Below, piece after piece: positions 1-12,092 of a DNA stretch of 64,000 bases; the first letter of the stretch is position 1, and each line of letters begins with the position of its first letter. Position numbers and translations under genes: made by a program. The stretch is from assembly GCA_016800925.1 (NCBI GenBank), contig JABCPU010000061.1, positions 62,001 through 126,000 of the forward strand, read 5' to 3'. The notes under the pieces are model-generated. The model was not told the DNA's origin. It searched no databases and saw nothing but the letters and a program-made list of their open reading frames with translations. The stretch is from Suillus spraguei. Lineage: Eukaryota > Basidiomycota > Agaricomycetes > Boletales > Suillaceae.

Positions 1-1515
1 TCGACATTGAAAAATGCAGATGGTTAGTTCTCGATGACACAGACCGCTTGATGGTGCTCGGCTTTGAAGACACTATCGGAAGGATGATACAGGGTCTGGA
101 TGGGAGGAGGAAGTTCGCATTTCAAGCTGTTGAGGACGGAAAGACATCCAAGATCGGGGGTTGGGTTTTGGACCAACAGAAACAGACAATCCTTTGTTCA
201 GCTACCATCCGTGAAGATGTACAGACGTTGGCAGGCACCACTCTAATACGGCCGCTGGTAATCAAGGGCCTCGACAAAGAGAGGGCAGAGGATTCGGCTG
301 CATTGGCGAAACACGACAATGAGCGAGCTGCCACTACGAGAAGTTCACTTCACCATCACAACTCTCCCACAAAGACTCATTGTTCCTCTCAAGATGCATC
401 TTGTCGCACTTCTCCGCTCACTGCTTGCTCAGACACAAGGGTCGAAATCGTCGTATTCTTTACATGCACAGAGTCTGTTGATTTTTACTGGCGCCTGCTA
501 GGCGATTCATCGATGACGGTAAAAAGATTGAATACGCTGAATCTAACGAAACAAAGGTGACGACGAGGATGATAAGGCTAGTAAATTTACTGCACAATCT
601 TCGCACCTTCCAGGCGCCTCGATCTCCGTCCTCGTGGTTCCCTTCCCACTCCAATCCATCTTGCCTCTCTACGCGGTTTCTCTGCTATTCCTTCGTCAAA
701 ATCTAAGAAACTTGCTCCTGCGTCCTTCATTCTTCTTTGCACGTCCTTGGCATCACGTGGTCTCGACCTACCCCTTGTTCGCGCAGTCATACAACACGAC
801 CTACCCACTGAAGGCGGCGCGACTGAGTACGTGCACAGGGTGGGACGGAAAGCACGTGCAGGCAAGGGTGGTGAAGTTTGGAGCACCGTCGCACCTAGCG
901 AATCTGAATGGGTGAAATGGGTAGAGGGGAAAATGAGGGGCGACATGACGGGAGGAACGTCCGACGGTGACAAAGCCAACATCACTCTTGGAGGCGCAAG
1001 CGTCGAGAGCGTGTTAGCGAAGGGCTTTGGTGGTAAGGGTTACGAGCAGAGGCACATACGACAGAAGTGCAGCTTTCTTTTGAGTGGTGGGTTTTGCATC
1101 GCAAAGAGGTAACTTTGAAAGTCGAGCGCAGCGCGTTGACGCCTTTTTGCAGAACGCTGAACTTGCTCGGGGAACATTTACTTCTCACATGAGGGTATAT
1201 GCGACCCATCCTTCGAATGAGATGAGAAGCATATCTTCCATGTCCGACACCTTCACATCGGCCATCTTGCAAAAGCATTCGCCTTGCGTGAAGCGCCGAA
1301 GGCGATTACTGACGGGAAGAATAAAACAACCAGTGCATCCAAAGGTCTTGGCTCCCGTCCCGCTGAACCAACAAAGCAATACGATGTCGATGACGCAGAG
1401 CAACGGACGCAAAATATGGTGAGTGCACAGGGCCGGCTGTCGAAGAAGGGTGGCAAGAAGTTGGACCGACAAGTTTCAGATTGCATCAGGCGTTGCCTTG
1501 TTCGCAGCTATTGAC
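1..1515 (+). pseudogene. DBP7/DDX31-type DEAD-box RNA helicase, 5'-truncated and frameshifted
   Basis: Dbp7 helicases act in nucleolar 60S ribosome assembly. The window opens inside the ATPase core. Motif II reads DDTD instead of DE(A/G)D in LVLDDTDRLMVLGFEDTI, followed by motif III LCSATI. The helicase C half shows SLASRGLDLP (motif V) and HRVGRKARAG (motif VI) near 740-870. The family C-terminus is also recognisable: [56 protein letters not shown]. These pieces lie in different frames, with switches near 320, 440, 550, 633, 1045, 1220 and 1470, so no continuous reading exists. A genuine 44-nt GT-AG intron (1109-1152) joins RKE to NAELAR in frame, so it is not a processed copy. The altered Walker B and about seven shifts argue for a dead gene; a very poor local assembly is the alternative. 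Family call is firm; the exact 3' end is not. Confidence 0.8.
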
Positions 1516-1922
1516 CGTAATCGGCAGGATTTCGGATTCTTTGTTTCTATAGGTCTAGCGACGTGGTCACTGCATATCGCCAGACATGAACTACCGTACA
1601 TAAGATAGGCAAATAGAATACGTAAATATCTGGAAGAGAGAATCTAGAATATGCTGTGTGAAACTACGACAGTACCGTAGATTAGCAAATGCGAAAATGC
1701 CATAAACAATTATTATACCAAGTGCAGTTACGCTCTCGTGAACAGACCTGGTAGTGTGAACTTTTAGAACGTGTCACTACTCAAGAAGCCCGAGAACTCT
1801 CAACAGAGGTCTGTATTCAAGTGAAAAATGGTCGCACGTGCTTAGAGGCAACATTAAGTTAACAAGCAGTGGACTATATCATGCAAACACTCACAGCATA
1901 CTGTGCTCTCGCTAATCTTGCG
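1516..1922. other. intergenic, nothing recognised
   Basis: Between the 3' end of the helicase relic and the 3' end of the oppositely oriented NLR gene. AT-rich, without coherent coding, tRNA or repeat signal. Confidence 0.5.
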
Positions 1923-4900
1923 TCATGAGCGACGCTTGACTCGTCTTGATGGGCTAGGGGTGTCCGATTCGAGCTGGCTATCGCTGTCGACTTGGAATCC
2001 ATCCAATATGCGCTTTCTGGATGTGCCAATAAGTAATGCAGCAGTGTTGGGCCTCAGAGAAGGGAAGGGTGGTAAAGGTGGTGCAAGAGACGAAGTAGAG
2101 GTTGATGGGCGAGGAGTAAGAGCAGACCTCGCATGTGGGACAACGACAAGTTCGTCTGTGAGAAGCATAGTTGCTGGAGTTGATGGTCCTCTTGTCGGTA
2201 TTTCAGAGGCAGACGCGAGTACCGAACTTTCCGTTCTTGGGTAGTAGTCATTAGGATTGATGGGTAACGACCCGTTATCAGGCCGCGCGTTAACAGGTTC
2301 AAACTAAGCATAATGATAATTACAAAGGATGTCGTAAAATCAAGAAAAAACAGAACCTGGAACAAGATAATATCAGCTTGTTAGGAAGGTGGATCAAGAA
2401 TTATTAAAAAGAGGCACACCTTTGCAAGTTTCTGCCCTTCCGATAAAATATCAAGGCAAGACCGCAGACCCTTCAAACACCACTCCATTTCCAGCCAGGA
2501 GATAATATGATAATTCCAAAAAGCCTGGAGTATGTGATTGAGCGTATCATCCCATGGCTTGTGGGCACGCGAGAGATGTACGGCCCAGTTGTGACAGGCG
2601 TACTTGAGAGCGTCGGAAGCCGTTCGACTGCGTTCCAGTGCCTCGTTTGCGAAACCCTCAAAGGCATTCGTAACATGAATTATTTCCCTGCCCGGTAGAA
2701 GAAAATTTGTTGGTAATGCAGAGGTGGAATGATGCTGGTGTCTTAACGCCAGGAAAACCGGAAACATCAGGAAATCTGGTAAGGTCTTGAGGTGCTGGAT
2801 TACTTGAAAAGCTAGCAAATTGCTAGTAATTATATACTCGTTGATTGCTTTCGATGTCCTCGAGAATTCTTCTATTGTCACCCAGACGTAGGCTGCAGGA
2901 GTAGACTGCCACGCTTGACTATGGGGTGTCTGCAGCCAGTCTCGTCCTCTCCAGGTCTGCAGCCACTCTTGTCCTGCCTGGGTCTACAGCCAGTCCTCTC
3001 GCCAGGCCTGCAGCCAGTCCCGTCCTGCTTGGGTGTGCAGCCAGTCCCGTCCTCCCTGAGTTTGCAGCCAGTCTTCTCCTCGCCAGGCCTGCAGCCAGTC
3101 TCGTCCTCCCTGAGTCTGCAGCCAGCTTTTTCCTCCCTCTGTCTGCAGCCAGTCTCGTCCTTCCCAAACTGCAGCCAGTCTTGTCCTCCCTCGGTCCGCA
3201 GCCAGTCTTGTCCTCCCTCGGTCTGCAGGTCCTCCCTCGGCCTGCAGCCAGTGCTGTCCTCGCGGGTTTGCAGCCAGTCTCGTCCTCTCTCTGTCTGCAG
3301 CCAGTCTCGTCCTGCCTGAGTCTGCAACCAATCTCGTCCTCCCTGGGTCTGCAGCCATTCTTGTCCTCCTTCGGTCTGCAGCCAGTGCTCTCCTCGCCGG
3401 GTCTGCAGCAAGTCTCGTCCTGCCTGGGTCTGCAGCCAGTCTTGTCCTTCCTCGGTCTGCAGCCAGTCTTGTCCTCCTTGAGTCTGCAGCCAGTGCTGTC
3501 CTCGCGGGACCTGCAGCCAGTCTCGTCCTCCCTCAGTCTGCAGCCAGTCTTGTCCTCCCTCGGTCTGCAGCCAGTGCTCTCCTGGCCGGGTCTGCAGCCA
3601 GTCCCGTCCTGCCTGGGTCTGCAGCCATTCTTGTCCTCCCTCGGTCTGCAGCCAGTCTCGTCCTTCCATTGTTTCCAGCCACTCTAGTCCTCCTTTAGTC
3701 TCCAGCCAGTCCTTTCCTCCCTGCGTCTCCAGCCACTCCCGCCCTCCCTGCGTCTCCAGCCACTCCCGCCCTCCCTGTGTCTCCAGCCACTCCCGTCCTC
3801 CCTGCGTCTCAAACCACTCTCATCCTCCCCGCGTCTTCAGCCACTCTCGTCCTTCCTGGATCTGTAGCCAGGCATGTCCATCCGCAGTCCCCAGCCAAGA
3901 TTCTAAATCTGAAGCACAGTCTCGTCGAAGCAATAGCATATATACGACAGCTGACAGAGGCCGCCGTAACCCAACAAGAAACGCTAATGAGTCTTTCAAC
4001 ATATCGGAGTCCGAAGGTTGCATAGCTTTGCTTTGCTTTTCCAGTTCTGATATTGTGTCTAACAAAGCCGTGCTTGCTGGAATCAACATTATAAAGTGGA
4101 GAGAGGAACGTGCGAGTAGGGAGTGAGGTGACGCGATATCGTGTACTTGAGGAAGGCCGCAGTTTGAGGGGTTGGAAACATAGTCGCGAATCGACGAGTG
4201 ATAGATATTCACAGGCAGAGTGCTGTCTGTAGGGATATTCATGACAGACCGTAGCTGTATTATCGTTGTCTGTACATCCCTTCCCAAACCAGCACCAAGA
4301 AGTGTAGATATTTGCGAGATGGGAAGAGGGTCTGTGAGAGCAGCAACGAGGGATAAGCGTAGGTATGCCCGCCGGGGGTCGGCACACGTGGAGAGGATAC
4401 AATCATATAACTTGTATACCTCCGTTCCTGGTAGTAGCCCACTCGTTAGCTCGAGCATCAGCTGTAGCCGATCATGAGGATCACTGTCTTCATCGTCGAT
4501 AAGAAACTTCATCATCGTAGACGCCACGATGAAACGTCTGCCCGCTCGGCCCGCCAGCTTCGCAAGGTCAACTTCCGATGGCTGAGGGAAATTAGGATGG
4601 CAACATCCCAGCTCTTCGAATGAATCCCGCAAAAAAGTACAGATGTCGTTGTCAACGTCTACGCCGTCCAACGAAATAACGCCAGCCTCCCCAGATGTTC
4701 TCACAGGGATTTCGCGCACCAACCAATGTGCCTCTTTATTCTGAAAAGCTTTGCTGATATGCGATTCCGAGCGACTTGTGAGTAGAATGTGGGTCACGGG
4801 AAGATCAGGATCACGAAGAGCCTGTGCAAGGGAAAGGATAAGATCTTTGAGTTCGGGTTCCAATGTGCATTCATCAAGGGCATCGATGACAAACGATAAA

Positions 4901-5468
4901 GGTGGGCACTTGCACAATCTTGATTTGAGTTGCCGGAGAGGTCGAAGAAAAAAAGCCCTCATCTGGTCACTGAGAGGCGCATCTGGATCTAGTAGAGCGG
5001 GATTGTCGCGGATAATTTGCTCACATCCTTCCGGATGCTTGGAAAATTGGTGGCAAGCTGGTAGACAAGCGTCGCAAATAAATATGCAGTCGTGCAGCGT
5101 TTGGTGTGGTTGCGCGAGAAAAAGAACGTTCCCGCTAGCAGCTTTTCGACAGTCGTGTCTTTGGTCACTTTTAAATCTTTCATCTTGTCAGCCACTGTAA
5201 ATGCGACGGCAGACTTCCCGACGCCAGCCGTCCCATGCAGCCAAATGAGTTGATTCTTCTCTGTGTCGTTCAAAAATCCATGGATGTAATCCAGGAGATC
5301 TACCCGAGTCCCTTCCAAACATTTCGGGTGGGGCTGACGTTCACGAGAGTTGTATTGAGCACCCTTGACAGCAACTTCGGACAGTTTCGCCCAAATTCCT
5401 TCAAGAACTATGAAAGAAGTCAGGGAGTATGTGAGATAGGAGATGGAAGTACTGACCTTGATCGTCAC
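1923..5468 (-). pseudogene. NACHT-domain NLR with nonapeptide repeat array
   Basis: Fungal NLR-like NTPases are thought to act in non-self recognition and regulated cell death. On the minus strand the order is: pre-NACHT segment (WAKLSEVAVKGAQYNS), Walker A GTAGVGKSAVA (~5210), Walker B SFVIDALDE (~4880), sensor LLTSRSE, helical region to ~3890, then about 35 nine-residue repeats (2930-3885), then FANEALERSRTASDALKYAC and a low-complexity tail ending RVKRRS. Introns supported: about 5412-5459 and 2357-2420. Breaks: a one-base loss in an A-run near 5013-5022, TGA replacing CGA in a repeat (3820-3822), an approximately 8-base loss in a repeat near 3230-3240, and TAG replacing CAG (2984-2986). 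No good ATG is seen near 5468, so the N-terminal exon is missing or unrecognised. The tail between 2360 and 1923 also needs a frame change or a further intron. Family is certain; whether it is silent depends on whether the breaks are real. Confidence 0.85.
2930..3885 (-). repeat. 27-bp tandem array encoding about 35 WLQT-type nonapeptides
   Basis: On the plus strand the unit CTGCAGCCAGT recurs every 27 bases about 35 times. On the minus strand each unit encodes nine residues of the form W-L-Q-T-(E/Q)-G-G-(Q/R)-(D/E). Units near the NACHT side (3660-3850) form a subgroup with WLET in place of WLQT. One unit has lost about 8 bases (near 3235), moving the array into another frame, and two units contain stops. 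The array sits inside the NLR gene between the NACHT-proximal helical region and the conserved C-terminal block. Confidence 0.95.
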
Positions 5469-6175
5469 TGATTGACGAAAGTTGTAATATGCAACGAACT
5501 AACTGAAAGCACAAGTTGAATCGAAACTTGTAAGTTTGGTCGCGGAACGATCAAACTGTCAATTGATGAAGAGTGCAAATAGTAGATGGATGGATGAGTG
5601 TTTCAATCTATTCTGCTAATGAAAAGTCACTGGATGGTTGTGGAATGCTGAGGGACAAGAGGCGCTCGCTGTCCGGAGGACACGAGGTTTCTGTGTAGCC
5701 ACACTGGACCATTACTGCATTACTGCTGCACACAGAACCACATCGGTAATGATAATTGCTCAGAGCTGTGAAAAAGATGTGCGATCAATTCCATTACATG
5801 AGACTCCGCGCTATATACATTGGAGATGTTGAAATAGGGCAGAGTGTGACTTACGGTTAGACAATAGGTCCGAAACATGGCGAACACCTACTTGTCCTTT
5901 GACTGCATTCTATACAGCGTAGCAGAGTATTTAGATTGAACCATCCTGAGGTTGGATATAAGCTAATATATCAAAGATTCAAATATTCTAAACATATGTA
6001 TTGATCACACTAGAAACGTATGTCGTTCTGGTAGAAAATGACTAATTCTGGATTATTTTGCCTAACGGAAAGTCATCCACTATCAAGATGCTGTGAATCT
6101 ATTTGACAACAACCTCCATTCCTAACAGAGCCAAACATACTTCTAGAGGCAGTGACACCCGATCCGATTTCTTTC
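5469..6175. other. divergent intergenic region
   Basis: Separates the divergently transcribed NLR (-) and RING/TRAF (+) genes and probably holds both promoters. I cannot point to a specific element. A missing NLR 5' exon could also lie here. Confidence 0.4.
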
Positions 6176-7912
6176 ATGGACTACGTAGAGCAGCCAAATA
6201 GCAATCTGGTGCGTCAAACTAACTACTTCATATAATATCACTCTAACAGTTTCTGTATAGGTTTGCTGCATCTGCCAGTAAGCTCGCCACGTCTGTTTAA
6301 GATTCTTGTAACACAACATCATGTAGTGCCCCATTCACAAACCCTACAACCGCCAGGACATGCTTGCACACATTCTGCCATGACTGTATAATAATAGCCG
6401 TACAACACTCCCCACAATGTCCCATCGACCGCTCCTCGCTTTCGCTTGACGATCTATCTCCAGCGAATCCAATCGTGAAACACGTGAGTGAGATACGTAG
6501 CACAATGTAGGTAATATCCATGACATACCCACCTCAGCTCGTGGATGAACTCATTATCGAATGCCCAAACCGAGTATCCGGATGCACGCAGACGTTCCAG
6601 AGACAATTATTATCCGCTCACGTCAAGGACGCCTGCCAATACGTTGAGATCCCGTGTTCGGAAGAGCAGTGCGACAAGCTCGTCCTTCGGAAGGACATTG
6701 GAAAACATCAAGACGCCTGCGTGTACCGGTCGACGCGGTGCGATGGGTGTGGTGCGACTATCAAGTACAGCGATCTCAGTGTGCGTGTCTATGACAATTC
6801 ATTCTTAATACACTCACCCAAGCGTTGATAGACTCACTACTCGGAGTGTCCTTCCAAGTCTGCAACGTGCAGATTCTGCTTTGAAGAGTTCCCGAGGTCA
6901 CAGTCACAAGCGCACGCCGCTATCTGTCTCGACTATGAAATCCCATGCACACAGGCTAACAACGGCTGTTCCTGGACTGGTCCCCGGCGGCAGCTCTCTG
7001 ACGAACACGTTCTATCCTGTCCATACGAAGCTATCAAAGGATTCTTCCCCATCAACAGCGCTCAACTATCATCACTAAACACGGAAAACGCCGCTCTCAG
7101 GCAAAAAGTTTGCACACTCGAATCCGTCGTCCAGACGATGCGAAGGGACATCCAAACCCTCAGAAACATCCTCGGTCCATGGTACCGGTCATATACCCAA
7201 GACCAAACCCCACAAATCGCTCCCCTATCCATCAACGCCGTCGATCACCTCTTCTCGGCACCTCCCGGTTCTTCGCCTTCCTCCAGAACCATTACCAGCG
7301 GCAATCAAGCTCAACCATCTTCCTCCGCAGATCACGGGGAACTCGCAGCCCATCACGAAATCGACGCGCTCGCACCCTACTTCCCACTCCCACACGAACA
7401 CGCGTTCCAAGAATCCTATCCTTATCCCCGATCACGCCGATCATTCAGCGGGATCGTGGATCAACACTTGTCTCAACGCACACTGCCATTAACGCCCGTT
7501 GCACCTCTTAATCTCAGTACCTCCCTTGAGGACTCATTGAGCGGCTTACGTGACACCATAGCCACCGTATCCACCTCAGTCGATTCTCTAGCGCGCCGAA
7601 ATGACATCGCGCTTACGAACGAGAGCCTGCGTCTGAACGAAGAACTCGGCTCCCTCAAATACGCTGTTCACGGCATACGACTACAAGTACGTCATACTTA
7701 CTTGTTATCTTATCGCTTCCTTCTATCTCAATTTCAATCTTGCGTCGCTTATTTGGGCACAGCTTCACCGTTTGATGATGGATAGGAATGCACAGGTAAC
7801 AGGGAGAGGTGGAGAACCGCCTTTAGGCCTACCCGGCAATCAGACTATTTTTCACCCCCCGATATCAATGATGGCACCACCGTTTCCTGGGACGCCTGGG
7901 ACAAAGCTCTGA
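6176..7912 (+). CDS. RING and TRAF-type zinc finger protein
   Basis: Six exons: 6176-6208, 6261-6277, 6327-6483, 6538-6780, 6832-7686, 7763-7912. All introns are GT-AG, phases close, giving 484 residues. Exon 2 is 17 nt. The C3HC4 RING (residues ~12-50) starts CCICHAPF, assembled across an exon junction, and continues RTCLHTFCHDCI and QCPIDRS. Then comes LVDELIIECP and several TRAF-type Cys/His fingers (ECPNRVSGC, CSEEQC, ECPSKSATCRFC, ~65-170), a coiled coil (LSSLNTENAALRQKV), a Ser/Pro-rich disordered stretch and a second coiled coil (~340-430). The layout resembles TRAF-like E3 ubiquitin ligases, so ubiquitin transfer is the likely role; substrate unknown. The start was chosen as the only ATG before the RING that keeps phase; a further 5' exon cannot be excluded. 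Minor uncertainty: the last intron boundary. Confidence 0.85.
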
Positions 7913-8705
7913 CCAAGTCTTGGAGTTTATGGTCGTTCAATCTCTTGTTATCATACTGTGATGGATTATGATTACCATGTCCACGAGCTTCGTCCGATAG
8001 GCCACTACTTGAACCAAACATCGGTCTTTTGCTGAGATTGGGGTACAGACTCAACAATCAAATTCAAGTCTCTTCGAAGTCTCGGCCAGTCTTTGTTCCA
8101 ACAACCCCGTAATCTCAAATCTAGCCACATCGGCCATCACCCTGTACACGATGTGACCCCTGTCGATCCCCAAGACAATGCGGCACAACGGCTGCGACTG
8201 GATTCACCAAGTATTAAACTAAGTACATTAATTTAAGTAGACGCAAAATCGCACGAGACAAAAATATGATGAGATAAAAAATGGTGTTGGATGAGCAAAA
8301 AAAAAGAGATGGAGACAGGGAACTAAAGCGAGACGAGACATGGACTATGATGGACGAGAGACAACAGAAAACAGCAAGCATGACCAGACAACGATGAGCA
8401 GGGGGAGTAGCTAGCGAACGAGCGACAGGGTGATGGGCAAAGTAACGAAAGGAACGTGCTGGCAGTGCTGAGTGTATCAGTGAGTGTCAAAAAAAAAAGT
8501 AAAAGTAAATAAAGCAATGTACAGCACAACGAAACGACAGGTTCGAAAAAAGCCCATGAAACCACAACCAAATTAGTTTGCAGCGACCACGGAATAACAG
8601 CAGCGAGCAAAGATGATAGTAAATTATAGTACATGCGAATTCCAGACGGATGGACGATGAAAATGACATGAGAGGGACAACGGCTCAGAAAACTCTACGG
8701 CCGCC
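7913..8705. other. convergent intergenic region
   Basis: Between convergent 3' ends of the RING/TRAF and homeobox genes; probably their 3' untranslated sequences. From 8270 to 8640 the plus strand is strongly purine-rich (GA and A runs). No gene seen. Confidence 0.5.
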
Positions 8706-11148
8706 TCAGCTATATTCACTGAACCGTTCCCCACCATGCCCCACGTTATTCGCAGGAGGCACAGCATAGGCATATTCGGCTGGAGGTGACACATACGAGC
8801 TCATACCACTAGCGATTCCAATATTAGCAGACGGTGCAGAGCTTAACGAAAAACTGCTTTCTGCTGGGTACTGCAACCCAGGTTGGGCGTATGAGGCATC
8901 CGCGTGAGGAAATGTGCTATCTCGCGGGAATGGCGGATAGTTTCCCGTGTGAGAATATTGGTTGGATTCTGGGGCGAAATGATATGCGTTGGGTGAGGAC
9001 GTCGTATCTATGGCGGTTGGGTATGAGGAGTTGTGCTCGATGTTACTCTGGACATGATTGTGCGGCACACCTTCTTGGATAGTGGGTATACTGGGCTTGC
9101 GGCTTGCCGTGACGGGCTCCGTGGGACCTAGATAGGCGTTGGCGCTAGTTTCAGGTGGGAGCTGCGCAGAAACACATCAGCATCTCGTCAGAACATTCGA
9201 GGTAAAATGGTTAATTACAGGATTGTATCCAAATGAAGCCTCGCTCGTTCGCAGACCCGAAGGACCAGGGTCTTTTCCGTATCCAGGGTGCGGACTTCCA
9301 CCGGGCGAAACAGTAGAAGCAGGGGTAGTATACCCTGGTTCTTGTGATAACAGGTGTTCCCTGTGTTGGTAGGCAAATGAAGACGCGGCATTCAAGTGAG
9401 CCTCGTTGAGCGATCCCTGGCTGGACCGCATGTTCAGACCGGACATGCGCGTCTCGAGGTTGGATGCACTGTGCCGTAAAAATATCAATGAATGAACATA
9501 TCGATCATAAAAGCGCAGCGTACCAAGACCCTCTCCTGCCATTTGGGTCGAAATGATCGACGCCAACACAGCTGCTGACATCTGAATAAATCGCACTGGT
9601 CGCGCTGCTAGTGTCGCTCCCACAGACGCTAGCAATCGAGCCGAATCTAGATAATCCAGTGGAACTGTACGAGTCTTCCGTGTCCTGATCTGCCTCGTTG
9701 CGAGGAAATGCCCACGTGTGCATATTCCCGGGAGATTCTGCATCCGGTGAGACATGTGGAGGCGACGCAGATGTTGGAGCGCCAAACTGGAAATCAGGCT
9801 TTGGCAGGGGGCCAGGAATAGGCGACGGGAGAGCTCTAGAGCTCATTGTAAAGCGGTTGTCCGAGAGCCGGCGTGGCACGTGCGAAGATGGAAACGGCGG
9901 ACGAATCTCCGGCACAAGTGAGGAGCGAGAAGGCGCAAAGACATGGGGCTCTGACGCTCTATGAGCCAAAGAAGGGCGGGGGTAAGGGTTGTAGGAAGTC
10001 GAAGAACCGTAACTTGCTGCGCGTATGCTTGGCCCACCAAGGCCGGACGGTGGACGGACCATGGACTGACTCGACCCTGCAGGAGATATGGGCGGCCTGA
10101 GAAAGATCGCGTCATTCTTCTCCTTTGCAACGCGTGCGAACGGATGATGCATGAGCCTAAGGAGACTAACGTCCATAGACTTGCGTCTATCTGGGAAGTA
10201 GGAAGATGGCTGGCTGGCATCTGTACTTGGCATGGATATGGTGATTGGCAAGGACCCTCTGCGTGTGTTTAGAAGATCATTACTGTCCTGCCAAGTCAAG
10301 TCTGCCGGTAAAGGGCGAACATGAGGGGGAACTTCGGTAGGGATAGTTGAGTTAGCGTGCCAAGCTTGTGGAGGAGGCGCAGGAAGAGAAAAGGAAAACT
10401 TCGTAAGAGGACTTTCAGCTATAGGTGATCGCTCCACTGGGTGTGGCTCTGGTGAGGGTGGATGATCGTCTTCTGCAGGGTGCGTGGGTTTTTCAGTAGG
10501 TGTGGAAGAATTGGAAGAGTCTATGGGGGAGTTGTCCCTGGAAGACTGAGACTTTTGAGGAGAATGAGCAGAAGGAGAATCTTGCTGAGTGGAGTCCTGA
10601 ACTCGTTTACGAAGAGCCTTGTCCTTTGCACGCCTAAGAAAGAGTAAATGAACCAAAAAGAGAGAGAGAGAAGAGAGGGTGACAAACCTGTTTTGAAACC
10701 ATACCTTTGAGTGGCACGCGAGATTAAGAGTGAGGACGCGACGAATTGACGTCAAAAAAAATAAACGCACCTGTACCGCACGTGGAAGCATATCAAGCTC
10801 TGCTGCTAACTTTTTACGGAGGGCAGCATTTGGCTTTGTATCTTTACGAAATATATCTTCTAGGACCTTGAGTTGCGTACGAGAGGTGCGCTTTCTATGT
10901 TTGACCTCGTTTGGAATGTAAGGAAAGAAAGTCCTAAAGTCGACGGTATTTGGGTCTACGCCTGGAGGGAACAATGAAGGGATACAGGTAGTTCCAGTGG
11001 TATACCTTGGACTCTGGTCCATTTGGTTTGGGAGGAAGTAGCTATGAGAAGGGGTAGGAAAGAGATCGACGCGATATAACGCGGAAAGAGGATTGGTGTG
11101 GGAGGGAGAGAAACGAGAGTGAGGCTTGGCAGTAAAGCCAGGGTCCAT
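8706..11148 (-). CDS. homeobox transcription factor
   Basis: Five exons (minus): 11148-10771, 10704-10688, 10633-9524, 9468-9219, 9161-8706; introns 54-66 nt, all GT-AG; phases close to 736 residues. The homeodomain spans residues ~83-141: KHRKRTSRTQLKVLEDIF, then helix 3 VWFQNRRAKDK, split by two introns so that the 17-nt exon 2 encodes VWFQN plus part of R. W, F, N and R of the recognition helix are intact. The rest is long, disordered and rich in Ser/Pro (many SP/TP sites), typical of nuclear regulators. Homeodomain proteins of this kind control development in mushroom-forming fungi, but I cannot match it to a named gene. No second homeodomain or mating-type partner adjoins it, so it is probably not the A mating locus. 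Start: first ATG of an open exon; an internal ATG (MDQSPRYT) is possible. Confidence 0.88.
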
Positions 11149-12092
11149 ATTATAGAGTTTACGATCTTCCTTGACACAAACAAACTTTTATCGATTTGAA
11201 ACGTGAACTTGAATGTCCCATAAAGCTTTCGAACAATTTTGTTCTAGTGATTTTTAAACGAATGTAAGCCGCTCGAACACTTATAGACTTGCCTTGGGCC
11301 TTGTCTTAAAAAAAAAGTTGCAGTTCGTGGCTGTGGAACGTTGCTAGGTGGATAAGTCTGTCAAAATAAACTGTCAGTCTAGGGTTACCTCAGGGACGAC
11401 GACGACGACGATGACGAGGACGAAGGAAGGAAGGAAAGAACGACTCGCGAAACGAACTGCGGTTAAACGTGGAGGGTTAAGAAAGAAGAATGGAATCTTC
11501 AATTTACGACCACCTCTCGGATTCTCATCAATGGCAACATGATGCAACACGTAGAAGTACTAGTACTAGCGTCCCGACAGGCCTAGAGTCACCATAGCAT
11601 ACTACTCGGGACATCGCCCCCCCCTTCTATCAACATGCATATCAAATCATAAACTATCAACTTCTCTTTCCGCGGATGCACAAGAACCCTAGGGAGAGGG
11701 TTCTCCTGCTTCCATCTGATCCCCGTCCCAGATCTACCTCGGTCGACAAGCATAGTAAATTCATTCTTAATATTACGAACTATGTATGGGTTACGGTTTA
11801 TCGCTATGCATATCAAATCCCTTAGTACCAATTCACAATCCAGGTCTAGAATGTAATCATGTGCGTCGTAGGTAGTATATCAATATATCGTTGGATGGAG
11901 GACGTGAGGCCCTCATAGATATCGTGCAGTGAGTGTGGCATGGCGGCCGTGCTCGATGAGTTGCGTCCTTGAGCAAGATCGCGAGGTAATATGTTATGTT
12001 ATACTGGCAAAAAAAAAAGGTCCCCAAGAAACATACAATCAAAATTTCACAATTTTAAGGGTCGGTGTCCGTCGTCGCAAGTTCTTCGTTTT
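11149..12092. other. intergenic, homeobox promoter side
   Basis: Contains the upstream region of the homeobox gene and the 3' flank of the Wee1-like gene. A short GAC/GAT simple repeat lies at about 11397-11420 and a C-run at about 11617-11626. No gene recognised. Confidence 0.5.

Noticed and set aside
2915..3687. Long plus-strand open frames rich in LQPVLSS and similar repeats
   Set aside because: They are the antisense reading of the 27-bp array in the NLR gene. The minus-strand reading connects to NACHT and to a conserved C-terminal block.
8706..11148. Homeobox gene as the A mating-type locus
   Set aside because: Only one homeodomain gene is present, no divergent HD1/HD2 pair and no mitochondrial intermediate peptidase gene nearby.
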